Source: Flavobacterium daejeonense DSM 17708 (GTDB lineage: Bacteria > Bacteroidota > Bacteroidia > Flavobacteriales > Flavobacteriaceae). From it: DNA of 64,000 bases. Numbering within the stretch: the stretch's first letter is position 1; every line of letters starts with the position of its first letter. Both the position numbers and the translations under genes were made by a program. This document shows, piece after piece, positions 29,565 to 38,441 of the stretch. The notes below the pieces were generated by a model. That model saw only the letters and a program-made list of their open reading frames with translations. It was not told where the DNA came from and did not search any database. The stretch is taken from assembly GCF_000425425.1 (NCBI RefSeq), contig NZ_AUDK01000005.1:62001-126000 (forward strand), written 5' to 3'.

Positions 29565-30605
29565 ATGAGCACAAAAAAAATGATTTCAATTGCCGCAATT
29601 GTCGTGGTTTCGGGATTGATTATTTATGGTTTTGTTTTAATTTCTCAAATTTTTTCAAATAATACCAAGTTTACTGAAGATGAGGTTTATGTGCATGTCC
29701 CTACAGATGCCACTTATGCTCAGGTTTTAGATTCTGTTTCGCCTTATGTGACCAATTTGGATCGTTTTGAAATGGTAGCCAATAAAATGAGTTATCCTGC
29801 CAATGTTAAATCAGGACGTTTTTTATTGAAAAAAGGAATGAACAGTTACGAATTGGTTAAAGCCATGCGTTACAATGTTCCGGTAAAGTTAGCTTTTAAT
29901 AATCAGGAGCGAATTGAAAATCTGGCCGGACGTGTGGGGTCTCAAATTGAAGCCGACAGTGTTTCTTTGATGCATTCGTTTAAAGATTCTATTTTCTTAA
30001 AAGAAAACGGATTTACTGAGGAAAATGTCTTAACCATGTTTATTCCTAATACTTATGAGGTATATTGGAATACTTCGGCTGATAAATTCAGAGATAAAAT
30101 GATTAAAGAATATCGCAATTTTTGGAATAAAGAGCGTGTTGCCGATGCGCAAAAACAAGGATTATCACCTACTGAAGCTACGATTTTGGCTTCCATTGTT
30201 CATAAAGAATCGGTTAAAAAAGACGAAAGACCACGAATTGCAGCGGTTTATTTGAACAGATTGCGATTAGGAATGCCACTTCAGGCCGATCCAACGGTGA
30301 TTTATGCCAAGAAAAAGAAAGACAACGATTTTAATCAAATTATCAAAAGAGTGTTTTACAATGATTTATTTTTGAATTCGCCTTATAACACTTATAAAGT
30401 AACCGGACTTCCTCCGGGACCAATTGCAATGCCGGATATTACGGCTCTTGAGGCGGTTTTAAAACCGGAAAAGAATAATTTTATTTATTTCTGTGCCAGT
30501 GTGGACCGTTTTGGGTATCACGAATTTGCTGCTACTTTAGCGGAACATAACGTAAATGCCAAAAAATATTCGGATTGGATTAATGCACAAGGGGTAAAAA
30601 GATAG
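29565..30605 (+). CDS. mltG: Endolytic murein transglycosylase MltG
   Basis: MltG cuts nascent glycan strands at the inner membrane and so sets their length. The 346-residue protein has one N-terminal membrane helix (ISIAAIVVVSGLIIYGFVLI, residues 7-26). A LysM-like region (VYVHVPTDATYAQVLDSV) and the YceG catalytic domain follow. The catalytic glutamate is Glu215 in ASIVHKESVKKDERP, and downstream GMPLQADPTVIYA and GLPPGPIAMP motifs are intact. It is third in the dapF operon. Confidence 0.95.
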   Translation: MSTKKMISIAAIVVVSGLIIYGFVLISQIFSNNTKFTEDEVYVHVPTDATYAQVLDSVSPYVTNLDRFEMVANKMSYPANVKSGRFLLKKGMNSYELVKAMRYNVPVKLAFNNQERIENLAGRVGSQIEADSVSLMHSFKDSIFLKENGFTEENVLTMFIPNTYEVYWNTSADKFRDKMIKEYRNFWNKERVADAQKQGLSPTEATILASIVHKESVKKDERPRIAAVYLNRLRLGMPLQADPTVIYAKKKKDNDFNQIIKRVFYNDLFLNSPYNTYKVTGLPPGPIAMPDITALEAVLKPEKNNFIYFCASVDRFGYHEFAATLAEHNVNAKKYSDWINAQGVKR

Positions 30606-30607
30606 TT

Positions 30608-31522
30608 TTGAAGTATAAAGGTTTTTTGTTTATCGGATGCTTGCTTGCAGTTTTTAATTGTACCGCTCAGGGCAAAATAGATTCTTTTTTAAAACCTTCA
30701 GATACTTTAAATAATAAAAGACAAAAAGCTGTTTTCGTTTCGGAAGCAGCTTTTTCTGCTATAACTCTGGTTGGTTTAAATCAGTTGTGGTATGCTGATT
30801 ATCCCCGTTCCAAATTTCATTTTATCAATGACAATCAGGAATGGCTGCAAATGGATAAGCTTGGACATCTGTTTTCTTCTTATCATTTAGGACGTTTTGG
30901 GAACGAAATGTTGCAATGGAGCGGAGCGACACCTAAAAAACAATTGTTGTATGGTGCTGGTTTAGGTTTTGCATTTTTGACTGTTGTGGAAGTTTTAGAC
31001 GGATTTTCTTCTGAATGGGGTGCTTCTTCCGGAGATGTAATTGCCAATGCTACCGGAACAGCTTTATATGTTTCGCAACAATTGCTATGGAAAGAGCAAC
31101 GCATTACACCCAAATTTTCTTTTCACAACACCCGATTTTCCAATTACCGACCGGAAGTTTTAGGAGTAAGTTTTTCCGAGCAAATTTTAAAAGATTATAA
31201 CGGACAAACCTATTGGTTGTCGGCTAATTTAAAATCCTTTTTTAAAGATTCTAAAATTCCAAAAATTATAAATCTCGCTCTAGGTTACGGAGCGGATGGA
31301 ATGCTTAGTGGAAAAGGAGAAAATTCACCGTTTTTAGCAGAAGAAAATTGGGTAAGAACGCGACAATTTTATCTGAGTTTAGACGTTGACCTGACAAAAA
31401 TTGATACAAAATCGCATTTTTTGAAGACTTTTTTTTCTGTTTTTTCCGTTTTAAAAATTCCCGCGCCCACGCTTGAATACTCAGGTCGTGAGGGACTTAA
31501 GGCGCATCTGTTGTATTTTTAG
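30608..31522 (+). CDS. DUF2279-family exported protein
   Basis: The 304-residue protein starts with a signal peptide (FLFIGCLLAVFNCTAQG) and contains the DUF2279-like core with ISAIT-type hydrophobic segments, DKLGHLFSSYHLGRFGNEML and SSEWGASSGDVIANATGTALY. The family function is unknown; an envelope location is likely. The start codon appears to be TTG, two bases after the mltG stop. No ATG before the signal peptide is available, and the signal peptide begins exactly there. It closes the dapF operon. Confidence 0.8.
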   Translation: MKYKGFLFIGCLLAVFNCTAQGKIDSFLKPSDTLNNKRQKAVFVSEAAFSAITLVGLNQLWYADYPRSKFHFINDNQEWLQMDKLGHLFSSYHLGRFGNEMLQWSGATPKKQLLYGAGLGFAFLTVVEVLDGFSSEWGASSGDVIANATGTALYVSQQLLWKEQRITPKFSFHNTRFSNYRPEVLGVSFSEQILKDYNGQTYWLSANLKSFFKDSKIPKIINLALGYGADGMLSGKGENSPFLAEENWVRTRQFYLSLDVDLTKIDTKSHFLKTFFSVFSVLKIPAPTLEYSGREGLKAHLLYF

Positions 31523-31565
31523 CGGCTATTAATTGGTTGATTTTCAGGTTTTATGAAAAAAGTTG

Positions 31566-31573
31566 TATCTTTG
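31566..31573 (+). promoter_or_regulatory. TAnnTTTG element for the lysozyme-like gene
   Basis: TATCTTTG matches the -7 consensus and lies 47 bp before the ATG at 31620. It rules out a longer reading frame from 31563, since that would begin inside the promoter. Confidence 0.55.
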
Positions 31574-31619
31574 CGCCGTGAAATTTCTGAATGTGACAGG
31601 TTTAGAAGAAAACCAATTT

Positions 31620-32258
31620 ATGATAAAAAAATGGCATTTTTACACCAGTTTAGCTGTAATTATAGTATTCTTAAGTTACAGTTTTAAACCACTGAAATTA
31701 GATAATGATGAGTGGTTTTTGAGGAAAAATGTTGAAGGAATGCAATACCAATTTCCTTCATTACAACAGGAAGATTATACCAGTTTAAATATTCCTTTTA
31801 CAGGAAATTTATTCATCGGTTTTAAGGAAGCAATCGGATATAGAGAATCCGAGAACAAGTACAAAAAAGTAAATTCGTTAGGGTATTTAGGAAAATACCA
31901 GTTTGGTAACGAAACTTTAAGGTCTATTGGAATTCACGATACAGAAAAATTCTTAAGAAGTCCTAAACTGCAGGAAAAAGCCTTTGTTGCTTTATTATCT
32001 AAAAACAAATCCATTTTAAAGGACATTATTGAACGATACGACGGAAAAGTTGTAGATGGTATTTTGATTACCGAATCGGGTATTTTGGCTGCAGCTCATT
32101 TGGGAGGTGCAGGTTCTGTGAAAAGATTTTTTAAGCATAACGGAAAAAAATACATTAAAGATGCCTATGGTACTTCGATACGCAGTTATTTAAAAGCATT
32201 TGGTGGTTATGATACTTCGTTTATCCAACCCAATGTAAATGCGGTAGTTTCGCTTTAA
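31620..32258 (+). CDS. Predicted lysozyme/transglycosylase-like envelope protein
   Basis: The 212-residue product has an N-terminal membrane/signal segment (FYTSLAVIIVFLSYSF). A globular part resembles goose-type lysozyme or lytic transglycosylase folds: FKEAIGYRESENKYKKVNSLGYLGKYQFG, with a candidate catalytic Glu in YRES. The C-terminal AAAHLGGAGSVKRFF...DAYGTSIRSYLKAFGGYD motif recalls phage and secreted muramidases. This is a fold-level guess from motifs, and the substrate is untested. It has its own promoter-like element and converges with the mutase genes at a shared terminator. Confidence 0.6.
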   Translation: MIKKWHFYTSLAVIIVFLSYSFKPLKLDNDEWFLRKNVEGMQYQFPSLQQEDYTSLNIPFTGNLFIGFKEAIGYRESENKYKKVNSLGYLGKYQFGNETLRSIGIHDTEKFLRSPKLQEKAFVALLSKNKSILKDIIERYDGKVVDGILITESGILAAAHLGGAGSVKRFFKHNGKKYIKDAYGTSIRSYLKAFGGYDTSFIQPNVNAVVSL

Positions 32259-32273
32259 TCTTAAACTTAAAAG

Positions 32274-32313
32274 AAAAGAGTCATTTCTAATTTTTAGTAA
32301 TGACTCTTTTTTT
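32274..32313. terminator. Bidirectional terminator between convergent genes
   Basis: AAAAGAGTCATT pairs exactly with AATGACTCTTTT around a TCTAATTTTTAGT loop, flanked by A and T tracts. It serves the lysozyme-like gene on the plus strand and the mutase operon on the minus strand. Confidence 0.88.
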
Positions 32314-34468
32314 ATTCGCTTTCCTCTTCGATAAAAAAGTTTAAAATTTTTGAAGCAATTTTACTGATATTCGTTCCGGGACCAAATACGGCAGCGGTTC
32401 CGGCTTCAAACAGGTATTCAAAATCCTGAGTTGGGATTACCCCGCCCACAACGACCATAATATCTTCCCGACCAAGTTTTTTTAATTCTTCAATAACCTG
32501 AGGAACTAAGGTTTTGTGAGCGGCGGCCAGTGAAGAAATGCCTAAAATGTGGACGTCATTTTCCATGGCTTGCTTGGCTGTTTCGGCGGGAGTTTGAAAA
32601 AGAGATCCAATATCTACATCAAAACCAATATCGGCAAAAGCAGTTGCAACTACTTTTGCACCTCTGTCATGACCATCCTGTCCCATTTTAGCAATCATAA
32701 TTCGCGGACGACGACCTTCCTGTTTGGCAAAAATATCGGCTAATTCTTTTGCTTTTTCAAAGCTCTTATTCTTTTTGATTGCTTTACTATACACGCCACT
32801 AAAAGATTTAATTGCTGCCTGATGTCTTCCGAATACGATTTCTAAAGCCTGACTAATCTCACCTAATGTAGTCCTTACTCTGGCAGCTTCAATGGCTAAT
32901 TCTAATAAATTACCATTTCCGTTTTGCGCACAAAGAGTAATTTTTTCTAAAGCTTCTTTAACTTTTAAACTGTTTCGGCTGGATTTTACCTGATTTAATC
33001 GTTCGAGTTGTTGACTGCGAACTTTTTCGATATCAATATCCAGAATATTTAAAGGTACTTCTTTTTTGGCTTGAAATTGATTAACTCCTACAATTATATC
33101 CTGTTCGCTGTCAATTCTAGCCTGCTTTCGGGCGGCGGCTTCTTCAACTCTTAATTTCGGAATTCCGCTGGATAATGCTTTGGTCATGCCACCAAGCGTT
33201 TCGATTTCTTCAATATGTTTCCAGGCCTTTTCGGCAATCTCATTCGTTAGACTTTCAACATAATAACTTCCGGACCAGGGGTCAACGGTTTTGGTGATTT
33301 TCGTTTCTTCCAATAAAAATAATTGAGTATTTCGGGCAATTCGTGCCGAAAAATCACTTGGTAGGGCCATGGCTTCATCCAAAGCATTCGTATGAAGGGA
33401 TTGTGTGCCGCCAAAAACAGCTGCTGCGGCTTCAATACAAGTTCGGGCTACATTGTTAAAAGGATCCTGAGCGGTTAAACTCCATCCACTGGTTTGGCAA
33501 TGTGTTCGTAATGTAACAGATTTTGGATTTTTAGGATGAAATTGTTGCATTAGTTTGGTCCAAATCATTCTGGCGGCTCTCATTTTGGCAATTTCCATAA
33601 AATGATTCATTCCGATACCCCAAAAGAATGACAATCGGGGAGCAAAATTATCAATTTTAAGTCCTGCTGAAAGTCCGGTTCTTACATATTCCAAGCCGTC
33701 TGCCAGTGTGTATGCCAATTCAATATCGGCCGTTCCTCCTGCTTCCTGAATGTGATAACCCGAAATAGAAATGGGATGGAATTTGGGCATTTTTTTGCTG
33801 GCATAGTCAAAAATAGCCGCAATAATTTTCATCGAAGCTTCCGGTGGATAAATATAGGTATTGCGTACCATGAATTCTTTGAGGATGTCATTTTGAATGG
33901 TTCCCGAAAGTTGTTCTGGTTTTACGCCCTGTTCTTCGGCGGCAACGATATAAAAAGCCATTATGGGTAAAACCGCTCCGTTCATGGTCATGGAAACCGA
34001 CATTTTATCCAATGGAATCTGGTCAAATAATATTTTGAAATCTTCTACGGTATCAATAGCAACTCCTGCTTTTCCAACATCCCCCACAACACGTTCGTGA
34101 TCGGAATCATAGCCGCGATGGGTGGCCAGATCAAAAGCAATCGAAAGTCCTTCCTGACCGGCTTTCAGATTTTTTCGGTAAAAAGCATTGCTTTCTTTGG
34201 CAGTGGAAAATCCTGAATATTGACGAATTGTCCAGGGTTTTTGCACATACATTGTGGCGTAAGGGCCGCGAAGAAAAGGCGGAAAACCGGCTGCAAAATC
34301 TAAATGTTCCAAATCCTCAATATCATTTTCAACATAAGTCTGTTTTAGCTCAATTCCTTCAGCGGTGACGAAATTTTCAGCAGTAGTATTTTCTTTAGTA
34401 AAAGAATATTCGAAACTGCTTGCGGTTTCTGATTTTAGTTGAATATGTCGGAGGTCTTTTCGAATCAT
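32312..34468 (-). CDS. mutB: Methylmalonyl-CoA mutase, large (catalytic) subunit
   Basis: This adenosylcobalamin enzyme interconverts succinyl-CoA and (R)-methylmalonyl-CoA, linking propionate or branched-chain amino acid breakdown to the TCA cycle. The 718-residue subunit has the catalytic TIM barrel ([29 protein letters not shown] near the start). The C-terminal B12-binding domain has the DxHxxG cobalt-ligand motif in [10 protein letters not shown] (about residue 597). It follows the small subunit by 32 bp. No meaB/argK chaperone or epimerase gene is within the window. Confidence 0.96.
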   Translation of the reverse strand: MIRKDLRHIQLKSETASSFEYSFTKENTTAENFVTAEGIELKQTYVENDIEDLEHLDFAAGFPPFLRGPYATMYVQKPWTIRQYSGFSTAKESNAFYRKNLKAGQEGLSIAFDLATHRGYDSDHERVVGDVGKAGVAIDTVEDFKILFDQIPLDKMSVSMTMNGAVLPIMAFYIVAAEEQGVKPEQLSGTIQNDILKEFMVRNTYIYPPEASMKIIAAIFDYASKKMPKFHPISISGYHIQEAGGTADIELAYTLADGLEYVRTGLSAGLKIDNFAPRLSFFWGIGMNHFMEIAKMRAARMIWTKLMQQFHPKNPKSVTLRTHCQTSGWSLTAQDPFNNVARTCIEAAAAVFGGTQSLHTNALDEAMALPSDFSARIARNTQLFLLEETKITKTVDPWSGSYYVESLTNEIAEKAWKHIEEIETLGGMTKALSSGIPKLRVEEAAARKQARIDSEQDIIVGVNQFQAKKEVPLNILDIDIEKVRSQQLERLNQVKSSRNSLKVKEALEKITLCAQNGNGNLLELAIEAARVRTTLGEISQALEIVFGRHQAAIKSFSGVYSKAIKKNKSFEKAKELADIFAKQEGRRPRIMIAKMGQDGHDRGAKVVATAFADIGFDVDIGSLFQTPAETAKQAMENDVHILGISSLAAAHKTLVPQVIEELKKLGREDIMVVVGGVIPTQDFEYLFEAGTAAVFGPGTNISKIASKILNFFIEEESE

Positions 34469-34500
34469 TTGGGTGCTTTTTGCAAATTGATTTTGGCTTA

Positions 34501-35865
34501 TTATTCGGCTGCAAGTCGCTCTTGTTCTAATTGCTCTGCCAGTCGTTTTTCAATGATAGGGGTAATCAGTGTTTTTCGTGGTTTTATTTTTACAAAAGGG
34601 TATAACTCAATGTTGTCCTTCATTTTGTCCTTAGAATTTTGATATTTATTGGTTCCAACCAAAATTTCGGTATTTGAATCAAAAAGTTGTTGTTCTTTAT
34701 CGGCGCTTTCCTGAATTTTTCGTTTGATAATCCCTTCGTTCAGTTGTTTTAGAAAACCACCATTAGCTTCGATTTCTTTGAATAAAGTCAATGCTTTTTC
34801 GGCGAGTTGCTGTGTCAAAGTTTCGATGTAATAACTGCCGTCAGCGGGGTTGTTTACCTTGTCAAAATAACTTTCATTTTTCAGAATCAACAGTTGATTT
34901 CGAGCGATGCGGTCGCCAAATTCATTGTTTTTATGGTAAATGGCATCGTAAGGTAAATTAGCAATCGCATCGGCTCCGCCAATAATCGCCGACATACATT
35001 CGGTAGTCGTGCGCAACATATTCATATTGTAATCGTATAGCGTTTTGTTGCGTTTTGATGGGGTTACTAATAAATGACAGTCTTTGTCGTGGTAATATTC
35101 TTTGGCAATGAGTTGAAAGAGTAATCGTAAAGCACGCAATTTAGCAATTTCAAAAAAATAATTGCTGCCAACGGCCACTTTAAAAACAATCGGCTGATGA
35201 ATTGTAGGAATGCGATTCAGGTATTCATTGGCATGTGTCAAAGCATAAGCGATTTGCTGTACCATGGTTGCCCCAGCATTTTGATACAAGGCCATATTGA
35301 TGCTAATCAATGAATGCTCGCGCGTATTCTTTGAAAGCAATTGTAGACTTTCAAAATTATTTTTTTCTTTAGTAGTAAACCAATTACCTTCTTTAGCCAG
35401 TTGACCAATGGGGTCTAAATTGTAAAAGATACGGGCTTTTTTTGAAGCTACTATTTGATTTACTTTTTCGATAAAATCAACCGAAAGAAATTTTAAATCA
35501 AAATAGATTGTAGTATTTTCTAAGGGTAGATTTTCAAGTAGTTTTTTTATGTCGATGGTTTCGTCATCAATGGTAAATCGGAGACTTTCGGAACCTCTTT
35601 GCAGTGAATCTAAAGCTCGGTCTATTGATTTTTGAATGTTAAATACAAAGATGTTTTGGCAAATTTTAAAGTTGGAAGCATGGGTAGGAGCGGTAGCTAT
35701 CTGGCTAAAATCGTCTCCATGATAAAAAGGTTTTACTTTAATGTCTTCCGGTGAATTCCAAACTAAGTTTTCATTATAATCGGCGCCATCCAATTCATAT
35801 TGGATTCGTTGTTTCCATTGTTTGGAAGAAACAGGATCAAAATCTTCGAATAGGTGAGTCGCCAT
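34501..35865 (-). CDS. mutA: Methylmalonyl-CoA mutase, small subunit
   Basis: The 454-residue subunit pairs with the catalytic subunit downstream. It covers the mutase TIM-barrel region ([28 protein letters not shown] segment, [31 protein letters not shown]) but stops before any cobalamin-binding domain; DxHxxG is absent. This is the expected short form in Bacteroidota, where the small subunit is structural. It lies in a minus-strand run udk, ftsB-like, mutA, mutB. Confidence 0.92.
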   Translation of the reverse strand: MATHLFEDFDPVSSKQWKQRIQYELDGADYNENLVWNSPEDIKVKPFYHGDDFSQIATAPTHASNFKICQNIFVFNIQKSIDRALDSLQRGSESLRFTIDDETIDIKKLLENLPLENTTIYFDLKFLSVDFIEKVNQIVASKKARIFYNLDPIGQLAKEGNWFTTKEKNNFESLQLLSKNTREHSLISINMALYQNAGATMVQQIAYALTHANEYLNRIPTIHQPIVFKVAVGSNYFFEIAKLRALRLLFQLIAKEYYHDKDCHLLVTPSKRNKTLYDYNMNMLRTTTECMSAIIGGADAIANLPYDAIYHKNNEFGDRIARNQLLILKNESYFDKVNNPADGSYYIETLTQQLAEKALTLFKEIEANGGFLKQLNEGIIKRKIQESADKEQQLFDSNTEILVGTNKYQNSKDKMKDNIELYPFVKIKPRKTLITPIIEKRLAEQLEQERLAAE

Positions 35866-35882
35866 TTTTGTTTATTTTAATT

Positions 35883-35898
35883 CCCCTCTTGAGAGGGG
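35883..35898. repeat. CCCCTCTTGAGAGGGG palindrome
   Basis: A 16-bp near-perfect palindrome (CCCCTCT/AGAGGGG) followed by TTAGGGGTGTG lies between the ftsB-like gene and mutA. The G-rich block is unlike the AT-rich surroundings. I recall similar GAGGGGTTAGGGG words as dispersed intergenic repeats in flavobacteria. Confidence 0.5.
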
Positions 35899-35913
35899 TT
35901 AGGGGTGTGCTAT

Positions 35914-36237
35914 TTATTTTTTTTCAATCGTGTCGCCTTCAAATTCAATAATATAAATATCCTCGCTGTCTTTTTTCATATAATATTTTTCGCGGGCATA
36001 TTTTTCGACCTGATCCGGATTTTTAAGTTGCTTGATTTGTGCTTCGTCTTTTTTAATTTCTTCCTGATAATAGGTTTTGTTGTCTTCCAGTTCCTCAATC
36101 TGATTGTTTAAAACCCGATGGTCAAAATAAGAATAATTGTCCAGAAATAACATCCAAACTGCAAAAAATAATAAGGACCAAATGTACTTATTGCTTAAAA
36201 ATTTAAACCAGGCTTTTTCTTTATAGGGATTTGTCAT
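35914..36237 (-). CDS. FtsB/DivIC-like septum formation initiator
   Basis: The 107-residue bitopic protein fits the FtsB/DivIC family, which bridges early and late divisome proteins. It has a cytoplasmic N-terminus, one membrane helix (YIWSLLFFAVWMLFLDNY, about residues 18-35), then a coiled coil (LNNQIEELEDNKTYYQEEIKKDEAQIKQLKN). The conserved end is PDQVEKYAREKYYMKKDSEDIYIIEF. It sits 48 bp upstream of mutA and 141 bp downstream of udk. Confidence 0.88.
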   Translation of the reverse strand: MTNPYKEKAWFKFLSNKYIWSLLFFAVWMLFLDNYSYFDHRVLNNQIEELEDNKTYYQEEIKKDEAQIKQLKNPDQVEKYAREKYYMKKDSEDIYIIEFEGDTIEKK

Positions 36238-36261
36238 GAGTTGTTGTTTGTTTGATTAGGA

Positions 36262-36343
36262 TTAAAAACGATTCTCGGGACATTTCTTATATTATCCTGA
36301 AGTGTCAGTATAATATAAGAAACACTCGAATTGACGTTTTTAA
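36262..36343. repeat. 82-bp MITE-like inverted repeat between udk and the ftsB-like gene
   Basis: TTAAAAACG (36262-36270) is exactly complementary to CGTTTTTAA (36335-36343). Inside, TTTCTTATATTAT (36283-36295) matches ATAATATAAGAAA (36310-36322) perfectly, and a CTGA/TCAG inner stem closes an AGTG loop. There is no T-tract, so it is not a standard terminator. Confidence 0.65.
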
Positions 36344-36378
36344 TAGTCAGGTTTGGACGTTATAAAAATACAATAAAA

Positions 36379-36987
36379 TTATCTGATTTTTTGATGAATT
36401 ACAGTTCGTAACATATCAATGGCTACGGTGTTGTAATTGTTGTTTGGGATAATAATATCTGCAAAAGCTTTAGTGGGTTCTATAAATTGCTCGTGCATCG
36501 GTTTTAATGTTTTCTGATAGCGGTTGAGTACTTCGTCCATATCGCGACCACGTTCGGCGATGTCTCTTTTCAAACGGCGAATGAGGCGTTCATCGGCATC
36601 GGCATGCACGAAGATTTTGATGTCAAACAATTCTCTTAGTTCGGCATGCGCCAAAATCAAAATGCCTTCCACAATCATCACTTTTCGTGGATGGGTGCTG
36701 ATGGTATCCTCCGTACGATTGTGAGTGACAAAAGAATAGACCGGTTGCTGAATGGTTTCGCCAGCTTTGAGTTCATTTAAATGACTGACCAATAAATCAA
36801 AATCAATGGCTCTGGGATGGTCAAAATTAATTAAAGCACGTTCGTCATAACTGAGGTTTTCATTTTTTTTATAATAGGAATCCTGAGATATAACGCCTAC
36901 CTCGGCATCCGGTAACTGATTCATTATCTGATGTACCACCGTTGTTTTTCCACTTCCTGTGCCGCCCGCGATTCCTATAATAAGCAT
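36379..36987 (-). CDS. udk: Uridine kinase
   Basis: Udk phosphorylates uridine and cytidine in the pyrimidine salvage pathway. The 202-residue enzyme has P-loop GGTGSGKTT (about residues 7-15), the SQDSYYK motif and a uridine-binding region NFDHPRAIDFDLL. VEGILIL is the Walker B-like segment, and the lid carries RLIRRLKRDIAERGRD. The ATG at 36987 gives MLIIGIAGGTGSGKTT; a longer in-frame reading to 37014 adds only a lysine-rich tail. It heads the minus-strand run toward the mutase genes. Confidence 0.95.
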   Translation of the reverse strand: MLIIGIAGGTGSGKTTVVHQIMNQLPDAEVGVISQDSYYKKNENLSYDERALINFDHPRAIDFDLLVSHLNELKAGETIQQPVYSFVTHNRTEDTISTHPRKVMIVEGILILAHAELRELFDIKIFVHADADERLIRRLKRDIAERGRDMDEVLNRYQKTLKPMHEQFIEPTKAFADIIIPNNNYNTVAIDMLRTVIHQKIR

Positions 36988-37112
36988 AGTTTTTTTACTT
37001 TTTTTGTACAACAAAAATAGGAATTTAATTGGGAGTTGGTTGGAGTTTGAGGGTGAAATGTTGGTGGGTTTTCAACAGGGTTTTGATGATAAATTTGGTT
37101 TTTTCGCATTCT

Positions 37113-37170
37113 TGTCATCCTATGTTTGCATAAACAAAGAACATAATGTTTAAGTAAACATAGGATGACA
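37113..37170. repeat. 58-bp inverted repeat (15-bp perfect arms)
   Basis: TGTCATCCTATGTTT (37113-37127) is exactly complementary to AAACATAGGATGACA (37156-37170). The loop contains AAACA and TGTTT, which can form an inner stem. It lies directly upstream of the structured repeat at 37187. No gene was found in 37015-37317. Confidence 0.65.
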
Positions 37171-37186
37171 TACATGCTGGCGAAGA

Positions 37187-37310
37187 TTTGCGTTAAGGAT
37201 GGAAACGGTATCCTCTTGTGGGGCGTAGCGGAACAAGAGATATATCGTCCCGATAGCTATCGGGAAGCCTGACCACGCCGTAACGGAGTGGAGGCGGGGG
37301 GACGCCCAAA
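37187..37310. repeat. Structured dispersed repeat, copy A
   Basis: The copy has an outer stem (GCGT 37190-37193 with ACGC 37302-37305, plus TTT/AAA) and a first hairpin GGAT-N9-ATCC with loop GGAAACGGT. A second hairpin is CTCTTGT/ACAAGAG (37213-37219, 37233-37239), followed by AGATATA. A last hairpin (37273-37291) pairs CCAC/GTGG and CCG/CGG. Compared with copies B and C, an extra 16-bp palindrome CCCGATAGCTATCGGG sits after AGATATA. Confidence 0.7.
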
Positions 37311-37317
37311 AAATCAA

Positions 37318-38199
37318 TTACTTATTCTTCTTTGCCTTAATTATAGCTTCCAGTTGGTCCCAAAGTTCTTCTGGAATTGCCTCCAGAATGTTGAATTGTC
37401 CTGCGCCTTTGAGCCATTCGCCGCCGTCAATCACAATGACTTCGCCATTGATATAAGCCGAGAAATCAGATACCAGATATGCCGCTAAATTGGCTAATTC
37501 CTGATGATCTCCTACGCGTTTAAGCGGTACTTTTTGCGCCAAATCAAATTTTTGCGCCAAATCTCCCGGAAGCAATCTGTCCCAGGCGCCTTTGGTAGGA
37601 AAGGGGCCCGGAGCGATGGCATTGGTACGAATTCCGTATTTAGCCCATTCTACAGCAAGACTTCGGGTCATGGCGAGCACGCCAGCTTTGGCAGTGGCAC
37701 TCGGCACCACATAAGCCGAACCGGTCCATGCATAGGTGGTTACAATATTCAAGATCGTAGCCGAGGTTTGTTTACTGTCAATCCAGTGTTTTCCAAAAGC
37801 CAGCGTGCAGTTTTTGGTGCCTTTCAGTACAATATCAATGACGGTATCAAAAGCATTAGCCGAAAGTCGTTCGGTAGGAGAGATGAAGTTTCCGGCTGCG
37901 TTATTGAGCAAGACATCGACTTTACCAAAGGCTTTTAAGACTTCTTCCAGCATTTTTTCGACTGCCTCATAATGGCGCACATCACATTGCAAAGGCAAAC
38001 AACTTCCGCCAGTAAGACTTTCCAGTTCAACAGCGGTATTTTTAAGTTTGTCTAAATCGCGTGAAGTGATGGCAACTTTAGCGCCCAGTTCCATGAAATA
38101 TTGGGTCATTGCTTTTCCGAGTCCGCTACCGCCACCGGTTACTACAATTACTTTTCCCTGAAGAGCATCGTCACGAAGCATTTTTTGGCTGAAGTTCAT
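37318..38199 (-). CDS. SDR oxidoreductase, 2,4-dienoyl-CoA reductase-like
   Basis: The 293-residue short-chain dehydrogenase resembles the DECR family that reduces 2,4-dienoyl-CoA with NADPH in unsaturated fatty acid breakdown. The nucleotide-binding motif is TGGGSGLG (residues 21-28) and NNAAGN marks the active-site side. The classical YxxxK is replaced by the DECR-like pattern TTYAWTGSAYVVPSATAKAGV, with an upstream Tyr and a Lys. The segment TNAIAPGPFPTKGA fits the same subfamily. The exact substrate is inferred. Its 3' side abuts the structured repeat. Confidence 0.82.
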   Translation of the reverse strand: MNFSQKMLRDDALQGKVIVVTGGGSGLGKAMTQYFMELGAKVAITSRDLDKLKNTAVELESLTGGSCLPLQCDVRHYEAVEKMLEEVLKAFGKVDVLLNNAAGNFISPTERLSANAFDTVIDIVLKGTKNCTLAFGKHWIDSKQTSATILNIVTTYAWTGSAYVVPSATAKAGVLAMTRSLAVEWAKYGIRTNAIAPGPFPTKGAWDRLLPGDLAQKFDLAQKVPLKRVGDHQELANLAAYLVSDFSAYINGEVIVIDGGEWLKGAGQFNILEAIPEELWDQLEAIIKAKKNK

Positions 38200-38280
38200 T
38201 TTGTTGAGGTTTTAGGTAAATATACGAAATAGGTTTTTCTTTTTTGCTTGATCAAAAAAGAAACAAAAAAATCAAGTCTG

Positions 38281-38398
38281 CACTTCCTCGTCGGTCAAAT
38301 TTATTTTCGAATGCTAAAAGAAAAGAACTCGTCCTTCGTCCTCAAACAGCTTTTCTTTTTACGCATTCTTCAAATATTTGACACTCGACTGCGGAAGT
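38281..38398. repeat. Long imperfect inverted repeat (about 118 bp)
   Basis: The left arm (CACTTCC, GTCAAAT, GAATGC, AAAAGAAAAG in order from 38281) matches the right arm in reverse complement (CTTTTCTTTT, GCATTC, ATTTGAC, GGAAGT ending at 38398). An upstream CTTGAT...ATCAAG pair (38248-38277) extends the structure. It lies between the SDR gene and the aminotransferase gene. Confidence 0.6.
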
Positions 38399-38441
38399 AA
38401 AGGACAGGAATATCGTTAAATAAAGACTTTTTGTTCTAAAA

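Noticed and set aside
37015..37317. CRISPR-like array
   Set aside because: The repeats are different inverted repeats, not direct repeats with spacers, and no cas genes are present.
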